The notes beneath the pieces were generated by a model. The model ran no database searches, had not been told where the DNA came from, and saw only the letters and a program-made list of their open reading frames with translations. From Echinometra lucunter (Eukaryota > Echinodermata > Echinoidea > Camarodonta > Echinometridae): 64,000 nucleotides of DNA. The translations under genes were made by a program, and so were the position numbers. How positions within the stretch are numbered: the first letter of the stretch is position 1; every line of letters begins with the position of its first letter. Below, in pieces: positions 38,271 to 50,700 of the stretch. Location: the NCBI GenBank assembly GCA_029962745.1, contig CM057162.1:20078740-20142739 (forward strand), in the 5' to 3' direction.

Positions 38271-38512
38271 GAGTTACCGGGAAATATTTGGCTCTGCCCC
38301 CTCCCCCCTCTGATAACAGGCATACGCTGCTGCAAGGAGGCACCTTAAACCACTCGACGGCGGCACCTGATTAAGGAAAATAAAATTTAAAAAAAAAGTC
38401 GGTTTAGCTTAAATCACTTAACGGTGGCACCTGATGAAGGAAAACAACTTTTTTTAAAGTCGGTCTAGCGGGCCTTCGGCCTCGCGGGCCTTCGGTCAAG
38501 TGGTCGGACCCC

Positions 38513-38513
<1 letters not shown>

Positions 38514-38566
<53 letters not shown>

Positions 38567-38889
38567 ATGGTAGTAGTAGTAGTAGTGATGGTGGTGGTGG
38601 TAGTAGTTGTAGTAGTAGTAGTGGTAGTGGTAGTAGTAGTAGTAGTAGTGGTAGTAGTAGTAGTAGTAGTAGTAGTAGAAGTAGTAGTAGTTGTAGTTGT
38701 TGTAGTGGTAGTAAGTGGTAGTAGTGGTAGTATTGGCAGTAGTAGTGGTAGTAGTAGTAGTAGTACTAGTAGTAGTAGTGTAGTTGTAGAAGTGGTAGTA
38801 GTGGTAGTAGTAGTGGTAGTATTGGCAGTAGTAGTAGTAGTAGTAGTAGGTAGTAGTAGTGTGGTGGTGGTGGTGTAGTGGTAGTAGTG

Positions 38890-38926
<37 letters not shown>

Positions 38927-39009
38927 GTGGTGGTGGTAGTAGTAGTATAGTAGTAGTAGTAGTAGTAGTTAGTTGTAGTGGTAGTAGTGGTAGTAGTGGT
39001 AGTATTGGC

Positions 39010-39041
<32 letters not shown>

Positions 39042-39135
39042 TAGTAGTGGTGGTGGTGGTAGTAGCAGTAGTGGTAGTAGTATTAGTAGTAGTAGTCGAA
39101 GTAGTAGTAGTAGTGGTGTAGTAGTGGTAGTAGTG

Positions 39136-39178
<43 letters not shown>

Positions 39179-39228
39179 TAGTAGTAGTGGTAGTAGTGGT
39201 AGTAGTAGTACTAGTAGTGGTAGTAGTG

Positions 39229-39273
<45 letters not shown>

Positions 39274-39297
39274 ATAATATCAACAGCAATAGTAGTG

Positions 39298-39355
<58 letters not shown>

Positions 39356-39356
39356 C

Positions 39357-39419
<63 letters not shown>

Positions 39420-39433
39420 TGTAGTAGGTTGGT
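38514..39433. repeat. ~920-bp TAG/TGG trinucleotide array
   Basis: Nearly pure (TAG)n with interspersed TGG, TTG and a few unique islands (AATATCAACAGCAATAG near 39276). All six frames are open in places, producing poly-Ser, poly-Val, poly-Thr and poly-Leu ORFs that are artefacts of the repeat. It sits between two LINE fragments. Confidence 0.95.
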
Positions 39434-39545
39434 AGTTTGTTATTATTTTGTATGCATTTTTTATGATATCATCAATACAATTTTTTTCTATTACAGTTGA
39501 ATTGAAAATATTAAAAAAAAGAAACTTCAACATTTATATTATAAC

Positions 39546-40090
39546 CGCAATGTACATTTTATTATTATTTATCATTTATACTGCGTTGTTCCCATAAGGC
39601 CCAAGGCGCTTACAATAAGTCAAACAGTACAAATACATGTAATTATAATTACGAAATTAATCATATGAAAATCCTAATCTACAAACTGCAAAAAAATATG
39701 GGTTTTCAATGCCTTTCTGAATATTGTAATTGATGGAGACTGTCTAATTGTGAGTGGCAAATCATTCCAGTGTTTTGAAGCAGACACAGTAAATGTCTTA
39801 TCACCAGCTAATGTTCGAGTAACTGAATGTGCAAGACGAAGAGGATCACTGACTGACCTCAGTGCTCTGGTGGGTGTGTATAAATTCAAACAATTACCCA
39901 AATACTTTGGAGCTTGATTATTAAGTATTTTGTACACAAACACAAGTAATTTAAAAATTATTCTCTGTTTCAAAGGAAGCCAGTGCAGTGAACTCAAAAG
40001 TGGTTGAGAAGGATGATCTCTGGAAAGCTATAACACTAATCGTGCTGCCCAATTCTGCAGCCATTGAACACGAAGCAATTGATTAGTATT
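39546..40090 (-). mobile_element. L2/CR1-like LINE 3' end
   Basis: The minus-strand ORF 39674-39997 reads LHWLPLKQRIIFKLLVFVYK, NNQAPKYL, GDKTFTVSASKHWNDLPL and FRKALKTHIF. This is the familiar C-terminus of L2/CR1-type reverse transcriptases. Downstream is AAGCGCCTTGGGCC followed by an ATA/AAT-rich tail at 39546-39580, the usual 3' end of such elements. It is 5'-truncated near 40090. It is not part of the LINE at 36798-38270, which has its 5' side to the right as well but carries a different region. Confidence 0.8.
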
Positions 40091-40937
40091 TCATGTTCTT
40101 CATTGTCAAAAACACTCAGTCGATGTAAAATACAACTCTTAGATTGCCTTTCTAATATACCTTTTTGTTATGCATGCATATATTACTGGCCTACATTTAA
40201 TGTGTAGTCGGTGTGGTGTTTTATAAACGAAAATTAGAGAAAACATAATTTTTACTGAAATGAATATGAAACTGATGTGCAGATATGCAACCGATTGCAA
40301 TCTTAAGCTGCCAAAGCCTCTTCTCGGCTTTGGCAGAGAAGAGGTACGAAACTTTCTGAGCTGCCATCCTCTTTCTTTATTGTTTAAGCTGTTGTTGTTG
40401 TTTGTTTTTTTGTTAAAGGCCTGTATTTTTCTAATGATGTGATGGATACCTGTTCATTACATTTGGAAATACAATTATATTTTCAACTATACATTTAGTA
40501 TTTTTACTCAATACTTTTCCGGCGGTAGACTCCCCTCACTATGTACCACTCGTACAAGCAACATCGATCTCATAGTTGGTTGAGAACCAGAAGGGTATTT
40601 GTTGTGCTTTTAGAAAAATGGCTTTCTGGCCCTCAGCAGAACATTTTAAATAAGTACTAGTAGTACTAATACAGAGTGACAGAGAGAGAGTGCGAGCACA
40701 TTGGAGAAAGAGAGAAAGAATGAGCATTATTGGGGAAGGAGAGAAAAATCAGTGCCTGCGCGAACGCAACAAGTATCACTGATAGGGTCTGCGCGCGAAG
40801 ACTACAAACCATCGTAATGAGTCGCATGTGACAGTCTATGGGATTGCGTGGATTGCCTATGGAAAGGTCCAGCAAGAAGTGAAGTCCACGCACATGCGCG
40901 CAAGGGGGTTTGCGTTTCCATGTACGGAAAAAAAAAA
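40091..40937. other. Spacer next to arm R, no gene recognised
   Basis: Contains an imperfect hairpin (GCCAAAGCCTCTTC / GGCTTTGGCAGAGAAGAG near 40310-40340) and GA-rich patches. It does not match the sequence beyond arm L's inner edge (27973 onward). Confidence 0.5.
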
Positions 40938-41837
40938 TCGTGGGGAGGGGGGAAGAGAAAATAAATTTGAACACGTCGGGTACTTAAAGATACTGACTTG
41001 AACAGTTTAAACTGATTCTTTATTGCTCGACGTGTTAGTGATAATGTTCATGAATCATGCAAAGGTGGCATAAAACCAATTCTGATAATTTTAAAAACTT
41101 GTTAAAGCTCTTAGGTTGTTATACACATTGGCTTTCTTTCTTCTTTTTATCTATTTTTCGTCGGGAATGAAACTTATTTTGAAAAGACATTCATATATTA
41201 TATTAAGCTCCATGAGTGTCAAGAAGTTGATTACCTTGCTGCCTAATAGACTCCATTTGGCATAAGTAGATAGCAAGTTGATATCAGCGAAGCTGAAAGT
41301 TGTGTTACTGTGGAGGCTTAGGAGCTTTCATATTCTGATGCTTTCTGATTATTTATGAATGGATATCCGTTGCTGTGACATTACAGCGTTATAAAAGAAC
41401 TCAAAATTATTATTATAATCATCATCATTACGCAAAATAACCTTTCGTGAGTGCCAAACTTATTTTGCTCGAGCTGGTAGCATCAGCATTAGCCATTGAA
41501 AGATGGGTCGGTGAAGGCCTTCATATAGCTTTAGACCTTCATAATTATAATATTATATCCTTAAACAACTTTCTTAAAGATCCTTTATGCCATGCACTTC
41601 GGTCATGACAAGGAAAACTAATAATAAATCGCTTTGAGAAGGAATTTATTTCACAAGACCTGCTTTCCTAGGTCTCTCATCTTTCTTCATGTTACATACT
41701 CTCTCAATCTGTTAAATCATCCTTCCTATGTTATATTTTGGGATCAAAATTTATTCCTCCAGTGATGGCTAAAAGACCTTCACGTGATAATAATGTATTT
41801 TCATCTATTTCATAATGCTGGCATGTATGGCACTATA

Positions 41838-42618
41838 GACCAATTTCACGGCCGGTTTATGTATTTGGCCCTCTATCGGCGACGCCATTGCTGCTGTGGG
41901 CAAGCGCGCTGACAGCGATTGGCTCTGTGTACAAAATGAATATAAGATATGAGATATGCCCCGATATTGTTCCATTTACTTTATTCTAGATCAATAAATA
42001 AAGCATGGATACATGGGTAGATTAGGTAAGACAATGGTCATATCTGACGGATGAAGGTATGATGTATTTTGTAATTTTGATGGTTTTTCAACTTAGTTTT
42101 GTCAGTAAAAGTTCGATTGCAGCATAGAAGCCGTAGTAAACGGGAGCCCTAAATCTTACCCTGTTTACAAAGTCAAGTTTTCACTCATTAAATTTTACGC
42201 CAAAGTACATAATGATATGTTTCTTGACTTAAAAGTCCCTTCTGTTGATGTTTTAGCCACTGGCGACGAATTCCTTCACATTGCTTACGGAAACCTGTGT
42301 AGGGAGTACGGCTTCTCACACAAACAGGCTTCATGAGTCAAAAGCGAGTGAATTTCGCACTCAGTTAGCTTCCAATTTTTAAACTTTCTCTAATCCTTGT
42401 GGCATTTGAGCACCGCACAGCTGCGACCTGAACTTCCCTGATAATTTCTCATTGCAAATATTAAAATAAATCTGCATATACTGGTCAAAATAGACAAAAA
42501 ATCGAACGAATGTACATAACGCGCTATTGACTTGTGTACTATAAAAGTTGGAGCGCCCACCCCAGTATGTCGAACTGTGTCGAACAGTCTGCTGCCCTCT
42601 TGCATTGTGAAATTGGTC
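41838..42618. mobile_element. Arm-R-only 781-bp DNA transposon
   Basis: It starts GACCAATTTCAC and ends GTGAAATTGGTC, with TATA on both sides (41834-41837, 42619-42622). Arm L carries the empty site with a single TATA (complement of about 27076-27082), so the insertion is clear. The TSD may be TATA, or TA with the inverted repeat starting TAGACC. No transposase ORF was recognised; it is probably non-autonomous. Confidence 0.85.
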
Positions 42619-43443
42619 TATACATGACTACATGGTAAACTATTAAGAAAATGACGTCACTTTTTATGACATTTTGTAAATGACGTCACAATACTCGGTA
42701 TGAAACACTCACCCCCAAAATACTAGTATTCAGCGGGCGTGCGAGATCTCGAATGCCTACCATGGGCAACATCTGCGGTGTCACGGCTACTGCTTTTTTC
42801 AATATAATTTTCTGATCACCGTCCGTAGCGCCATGTAGCTTTCGATAAGACATGAATGCATGCATTGCCGTAAATCCAGGGGGGGGGGGGAATGGATCAC
42901 AGAAGTAGAAGATATTTGTGTCGGATGGATGGTGGATATATCCCACCACTTTTCGGGGGGGGGGGATGGCGTGTACAAATATCCCCCCTCCCTAATGTTA
43001 AGGATAAAATGATATTGTAATTATTCAGTTGGTGAATTTTGTATGAAAATGTCAATGACGGTCATATCGTGGAATTTTTATTTGAAATGCTCTTCAAAAC
43101 CATAAATGTGGTTATTTTTCGCTCGCTCGCTCGCAAAATAATAATACTATAATGTGTGTGGTGGTCTGCACGGGTGAATAAGGATATGTGTGTGCGCGCG
43201 CGTGTGTGTGTGTATACTTAAGTGTAAGTTCGCGGAGAAAAAATCGACAAAAAAGGTGACCATCCCCCCTCCTCAAAACGGATTTACGCCGGTGAATGCA
43301 TGTGTATAATTATATTTGGATATTTAGAATCTGAGCACAAGACCACAAGAGAGAATAAAATGTAAGTCATTGTACTATTTCTTTCTTTTGTTCAAATCTT
43401 GTATCCAAATTATAAAACAAATATACTCTGCCATTATAACTTC

Positions 43444-43563
43444 GAGTTTCCGGTTAAAACTATGGGCCTCGGTGTAACATTCACGTCGGGGCTGCACCCC
43501 TCAGTAAATGGTAGACCTACTATTTCGGAACCTCCTCTTGCCCATAGTTTTAACTAGAAACTC
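43444..43563. mobile_element. 120-bp MITE, arm R
   Basis: Counterpart of 26166-26285, with inverted ends GAGTTTCCGGTTAAAACTAT and complement GAGTTTCTAGTTAAAACTAT. Confidence 0.8.
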
Positions 43564-43712
43564 TCAAAGCAAAGTATATTTTCATATTATATTGCTATTT
43601 CTCATTCATATATCATATCATTTGTCATACAGTATGTATATGATGTATTCTGAAGAAAGATAGATAAAACTGAATTAGAACTTGAACTTGTAAACTTTCA
43701 CTTACTGTACCC

Positions 43713-44564
43713 TGTTACGGCACATTTTGGTAACAAAACCACTTATGCAGTTATCAGAATGTGCAGTACTATATTACTGCACATTTTGGTATCTTTCTCG
43801 ATCCCCTGCATCCATACACCCATGTCCACATACAAAGGCACATCGTATTACCCTCGCACCCACAAACACATCCCCTCATGTGCACACCACAGGCAAGTAC
43901 GACACGAACACCCCCCCCCCCACACACACACACTCTCAAACACACACAAACTGGCAGAGGGGGCGTTTCCAGGGTGGCAGGGCACAGTGCCCCACAGTTT
44001 TTATGTTTATCATTTCTTTCTTGAAAAAGTCCCCTTTCACTTACGATAATGTCTCCTTTGTCCTCCATATGTGCCCCTTATCACTTGAAAATGGCCTATT
44101 TTGTCAGTAACGCCCTTCCTCTTCCAGTAGTGCCCCTTTTACTTCCAACAGTGCTCCATTTCTCTATATGCAAGTATATAGAATACGTATTTTCCATATA
44201 GGACTATCATAACTAGGACAGTTTCCCCATGGTCTCGAAGCTCGGTTACCAAAATGTGCAGGAGACGAAAATGTGCAGATAAATCAATTATTAACTGCAT
44301 ATTTTGGTAACCGTAGAGTCTGGGTGCCGTTGCATAAAAACATGCTATTATAGTAACTTTGCCTTTAGTGGTAACTACCATGCTAACGTTGTTCAACAGC
44401 CAATCAACATCCAGTATTCCATGAAAGTTACCATTGATGGCAAAGTTACTATAATAGCAAGTTTTATGCAACGGCACCCGGGCCGGTATAGGTGCACTAC
44501 CTGCACATTTTGGTCACGAAGCTCCGTTACCAAAAATGTGCCGCTACCAAAATGTGCCTTAACA
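43713..44564. mobile_element. Non-autonomous DNA transposon with 5-bp TSD, arm R
   Basis: Counterpart of 25187-26016. It starts TGTTACGGCACATTTTGG, ends CAAAATGTGCCTTAACA, and is flanked by TACCC at 43708-43712 and 44565-44569. These are the same target and TSD as arm L. It lies ~90 bp upstream of the IgSF start codon. Confidence 0.85.
44322..44479. mobile_element. MITE nested in the DNA transposon, arm R
   Basis: 158 bp with ends GGGTGCCGTTGCATAAAA and the inverted copy, orthologous to 25274-25431. Confidence 0.85.
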
Positions 44565-44654
44565 TACCCTCTTCATTCCGAAGAATGATGCCGAGTTGAA
44601 ATTTAACTTTCTAATCTGATTTCTAGTAATTTCTTATCATTCTGACGAAGTAAC

Positions 44655-44718
44655 ATGGCACCGCCAAGGCGGCGAAGTTCTCTTTACTTCACTAGTCATG
44701 TGGTCATCATATCATTAG
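44655..44718 (+). CDS. First coding exon (signal peptide) of the arm-R IgSF gene
   Basis: The ATG opens MAPPRRRSSLYFTSHVVIIS, then LG, with donor TTAG|GTGAGC in phase 1. The next exon (47469) continues MISYITGLEVTVTQ, so the hydrophobic core spans both. The same exon is at 25031-25094 in arm L (MAPSMRR...SPVVIIS). It is too short for ordinary ORF calling and is separated from exon 2 by a 2.75-kb intron carrying a LINE. Confidence 0.75.
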
Positions 44719-47700
44719 GTGAGCATTGTTCCCAGAATTATTTTCTTAGAATAAATCGCTGCTTGTAAGCATTCTTTTTTATTTACCATGTTTACTAAAG
44801 GCTATATGCATAATGTAGAGTACCTAAAAGCAGTTCCTGCTCTGTCGATGGTGAGGGTGATGATTACACTGATAATAATGTTAACGATGATGAGGTTGAT
44901 GACAGTGATGATGATGATATTGATAATGATAATACAGTATCATAACGAAAATTATAATAATGATAGCAATAATGATGATGATAATATGATGGTGATGATC
45001 ATAACAATGATAATAATAAATTACGATACTGATGATCCCTTGTGCCCCCAAAAGATCGATCTATAAGCATGATAAGTATCGATTATGAAAGAAATCAGGC
45101 TGCAATATGAAAAGTCATTTTAGATTATGAAACCATAACTATTCCTCTACCAGTCAATGAAGACCCCGTCTGATTCGGTCTTATAGTCACGAAGAAATGC
45201 GGATTTTTTTAAACAGACGTTATAAGTCCTTTCCCATCCACATTTGGATAGATGGATAACTCAAAACACAATAGACAATCCCACTATCCTTTTGAATGGT
45301 TTCCAAAGGAAATTGCTGTTTCGTTTTGATTTGCTATGACTGTTATTGCACCACAACCATGGTACAAATAAAAAGCAAAATAGTGATTTCCTTTGCAGAC
45401 AATTCAAAATGGAATGTGATTTGCCCAAGGTGATTTGAGTGTCCCTTTTGTTCAAACTTGCATGGTAGGGACTTATGACATTGGTTACAAAAATCCTCAA
45501 TTCTTAGAGACTACTGGACCGAATCAGACGAGATTTCGCTAACTGACAGAGAAATACTTACAGTTTAATAATATACAATGGTTTTTTTAATAATAAAAAT
45601 GATATCCTTCATCACCACTTATAGGCCTATCGTATTTTTTTTTTTCTGGGGGGGGGGGGGGACATACTGGGCTACTACCAACAATACCAATGATAATGAT
45701 AACTAGAGTAAACTGGCTAAATTTCAATTTTTATTATTCTGGTATTACACATCGGATATTATTCATTTAAAAACTTTCTTAAACAAGGACAAATGGTCCG
45801 AAGACCGACATGTGCCTTGTGTACAAATTAAAAGTATACATACATGCACATGTCAAGTCAAAATTACAGAATAAATAAGAACAATCAATAACAACTAATG
45901 AAATACCCGTGGGTGTTTTAGTCGACAGTAAAGTTTCCTGGAAATTGCGCATCGATAATATTTGTAAAACTATCTCTCGCAATATTTGTATTATTTACAG
46001 ACTCAGATTACATCTACCACAATCATCTTTGCTTATGCTTATTCATCCCTTATTTTACCATATCTAAATTACGGTCTTTTAGTTTGGGGCAACACACATC
46101 AAACATTGTTGGAAAGATTTCCCTTATTACAAAAGAAAGTTATCAGTATTATTTGCCATGCCCCTATACGCGCCCATACAGATCCTTTTTTCTTTGAACA
46201 TAACATCTTAAAAATCAAAGATCTCTGCTTATATCAGCATGGTGAATTTATGTTTAAAAACAGTTGTGGTAGTCTACCTTGGTGTTTCATGATATGTTTG
46301 TTAAAAATCGTACAATTCTTAAATATCCCAATGGAAAATCAGATGAATTTCATATACCTCTTTTGAGAACACTTTCTGCTCAAAATACGTTCATTTTTGA
46401 AGGCCCTAAATTTTGGAATACTTTGCACAATGATTTGAAAAATTCCCCTTCACTCGCAGCATTCAAAAGAAAACTTAAAATTATCCTACTGATTCCATAC
46501 AATACTTAGCTTCCTTTGAGTTATATTGACCGTCTCCACTTAAAACTATACGGAGATTATTTTATGCTATAGATTTCGTCAACACTCGCCCACTATCATC
46601 TGCATTAGTTTCCTTCTCTTGCGATTTAAATAATGTTGCGCACTCAATTTACATCATGTTTGCTTATTACCTTTGATCTCTTTATTTAGTCCACTGGGAA
46701 ACCATTTCTCTTCTCTTTCTCTCCTCTTTTTTCTTCCTCTATTTTTTAAAAACAATTTTTCCTCTCTCTCTGTTGGCCACTACCTTTCTTATTTTTTTTA
46801 AAAAAATATAAGTTACTATTTCTCATTATTGTTATCTGAGGGGTCCAGAATTTACAAGCTCCGCTTCTCAGTGGACCTCTCCATTTCCAGAAAAAAACTG
46901 ATAATTTGCTTTAGTTTTAAATTGCAATATTAATTGATCCATTCATTTTGGAATCTATAATTTTGATGTTTTATATTGCATTGCATGTATTCTTCTCTAA
47001 ATATTCAATTTCATGATTTTTTTTGTATGGATTTTGTATTTATTTTGTTGTAAATGAGGAAATATAAAAACTGAAACTGAACTGAAAACTAACATATGAC
47101 AATACATAGAACAAATTAACTTCCATGAAAGGAGAGAACAGAGAGAAACACCCCCAAAGGCCATAAACTATAAAAGAGCCACCCAAAAGAACCCATCACC
47201 CCAAAACACACTGTCAACCCGAAGAATGTCACAAAAAAAGAAGAAACAACCAGAAACCAAGACCCCCACCCCCATCCCCACTGACCCCAACAGTACCTCC
47301 CTCAAAATGTTCCCCCTCCGCCCCCCACCAAAACCAATCTTTCCCCAGGGTCTCTCTTCGTATGTCAACTTGCGTTGATGTACACCGTCCACAGACTGTA
47401 ATGTTTCAGAAGGATATGAATTTTAAAAAGAAGTATCAATTTTTTCCTGTTTAATTTTTTTTTTCAAGGTATGATATCGTACATCACTGGGCTCGAAGTG
47501 ACGGTAACCCAGCCATATCTTGCCATTGCTGGGCAGAGCGCCATTTTACGATGCGACTATCGAACGCAATCGTCTTCGACGTCATCCGGACTTGTCTACT
47601 GGAACTCCGACGATCAAGGCAACTTCATTAGTGGGAACAAAAACTCAAGTATTACGAACAACTACCGACCTCAGAAATACAGAATGTGGTTTGAGGGAAC

Positions 47701-50700
47701 GTCAAACGCCATCTTGAAAATCGTAGACCTTGATTTTAATGACGAGATGGCATACACTTGTTACATCATCGCTGAACAGAGTAACCGCTCAGAAGACTTT
47801 CACCTTGTTGTCCTAGGTAAAATTTTTGAAATGAATGTGATTTAACTGTAGATGAAGAAATGAAGAATATGCAAATTTACTTTTATAGAATTATTACATT
47901 AATCTATTTCCATGATTATAGAGATGTCAGTTTCTTTTTGAAGACTACAAGAAAAGTTTAGCATTAATGACTTTTTTAAATTCGGGTCTCCAGAAGGACC
48001 GGACCCCCCCCCCCCCCCCACACACACACACCAACGCACCAACACCAAAAAGGTATTATTCCTATAACCAGACTAGGTCAGGCCATAGCTGATCCTCAAT
48101 AGAGCCCTTTCATGAACTGCACATTGATAATAATGATGATAATAGTGATAACAATTTTGTTGCTATTTTCATATTATCACTTAATCATTTTCATTACTAT
48201 ATTATCTGATAATTTTCAAATTGCAGTTCCACCATCTGAAGTCACGATTCAAGGGGTTTCGTCAGTCGAGAGAGAAGTAGTCGTTGTTAGCGGTCATCCT
48301 CACACTTTGACCTGTACTTCCGGGTCAAGTAAGCCGAGTGCGAGCATTACGTGGTCTAAAGTAGATATGAACATTGACCTTCAGCTTCATACATCTGATC
48401 ATGTGAGTTAAAAAGTTACTAGGTTAGTAATAACCTTTATTATACATGACCATATTTACTTCGACAAATTAAGTATTTATTGCTTTGGTGGAAGGCGTAA
48501 CGGTTTGGTAACCCTATTGCACTGAGCATCCAAAACTCCTTCAAAATAGGTGTACACGCGGGTATTGAATTAGGCTTATGTGATACTTTTCACTTGATGA
48601 GAACAGTATTCACTGTTCCATTAAGAATTCAACGTGATGCCAACACTGAAATAAACATCCAAATTGAATGTATATTCATGATGGCGTACTGGTGTGCAGA
48701 ACACTAGCACTGCGTAACAAGTGCAGTTCCGTTAGATCCTATCAACCAGAAACTAAAAGAATTAAAAACAAACATCTGATTGAGGAGAGTGTCTTATTTT
48801 GAATTCTTTGATTGATATATTAATTGATGATGGCTTTCTTTCTTGTTATTTCGTTCAATATGTGTCCACGCAGTCTACAAACACTTCAACTACAGATAGC
48901 CGAATAGTCATCACTTGGCGTGATGTGACGTTCACGCCGTACCTGGAACATAATTCGAAAAAATTGCAGTGTTCCGCGTCACATGAAGCACTCTCATCGG
49001 AGATTTCAACTCAGGTTACATTAAGAGTAATGGGTAAGTTATCCTTTTCATGAAGCTACAGTTCACATCTTAACTCTTGCGTATGTAGAGAAAATAAAAT
49101 TACTCAATTTTTTTCAGATTCAAACTTTTCCTTTTCATAATCAAATAATTATTGTATTTGCTGTGACAAAAGCAAGGTGAAATGTGACTTGGTTCATTAA
49201 AAGCACGTCTCTTGTGTTTGGGTCGCTGTAACATTTTTTGTACATGTCATCCTCCAGAAGAAGATATTTTGTAAAGTGATTTATAGAATAAGTTTGAAAG
49301 TCCATAATTTCGACTTTTCTTCCTTACTCCTCTTACGTTTCCGTATTCTTTCAGTATACTTTGCAATCGTCAACTGACGTTTTCAACATGGGTCTATAGT
49401 TTTTCATAATATATTACATTATAGGGTCAAGAAATATTAAAGTTTTACTTGAAAACCAGCATAAGGAATTTTTCACGATGTCCGAATTTAAAATATATAT
49501 ATATCAAGGACTACTTTCATAACAAATTTGACACTCCGCCGATAATTCCAGATTTCTTCTGTATTTTTCTCCATTTAATAGTCCTCCCGAGCGAAATGTC
49601 ACTCAAAGATGCTGACTTGGATATTGTCCTGACTGGAAATGTTCATGTAGATGACGGAGATGTCATGACCTTTCAATGTTCCGTGCTCGGAGCATCGCCT
49701 GCTGCTACTATTTCATGGATCATCGGCCGAACTTCAGGAAATGATGACGCAACGGATGTAAGTTCCATGGTAACCAACAGAGGGGATGGCTTGATGGACA
49801 CTGTCTCACGAGTCGTTGTGGTAATATCGAGTGAAGAACATCATAACAAACTTCTTACGTGTGAGGCTACCATTCGTATCGACTCAACGGTGCACAGAAT
49901 GACAACATCGTTTACTGTCCTGGTACACGGTAAAGAAGCTGCCATTTCATTTTTCAACTGCAGTAAGTTCAGTTTTGGGGGTGGGGTGGTGTTTACCGCT
50001 TTTAGATATTCGGCTTATTCTGAAACATACACAAACAAGAATAATACGTAAACAAGGCCCAATTTTCGGCTCTTAATGATAGTTAAGGCATTAAAGTATG
50101 CATGCGAATTGCAATTTGCATATTTCTATTGGAAATTAATTTCTTTTTTTAAAACTCGTCTCTCTGGCGAAATTATTCCCCACTTTGATCATTTCATTGG
50201 TTTTATTTGACCATGTGACGAAATTTGGTAATTTTTACAGTGTAACTTGACATAACAGCCAGTGCCAGCTTCAGCATTGTGGCGACATGAAATAATTGCT
50301 TGAGGTGCCTTTGAAATCGTTTGTGTATTACGTGCAGGTCCCTCAGACGAGATAACCCTATTAGGAGCAGGCAATCTCGTGGTAGGCAACCAGGCCTTGA
50401 TCTCTTGTTCAGTCCCAAATGCTTTTCCGAAACCCAAAGTGATTTGGGACGTGAGCGGTCAAGATGTGACAGGCATGGCAGACGAAGTAGTCCTGGACAC
50501 ACCCAGAGGACACTACAACGTTGTCAGCTCTCTTCGTCTTGATGCAGTGAGAACAGAAAATGGAAAGGTTGTGACGTGCAGTGCCGCAATAACGGGTGTC
50601 AGGAGCGGAATAACCTACAAAACGAATGCCTCTGCCATACTGAATGTTCAGTGTAAGTAACCGAATATCGTACATGAATAGCCTATACCACTGGACATAC

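Noticed and set aside
38500..39533. Poly-Ser, poly-Val, poly-Thr and poly-Leu ORFs up to 255 codons
   Set aside because: They are six-frame readings of the TAG array; no splice sites, start context or non-repetitive domain.
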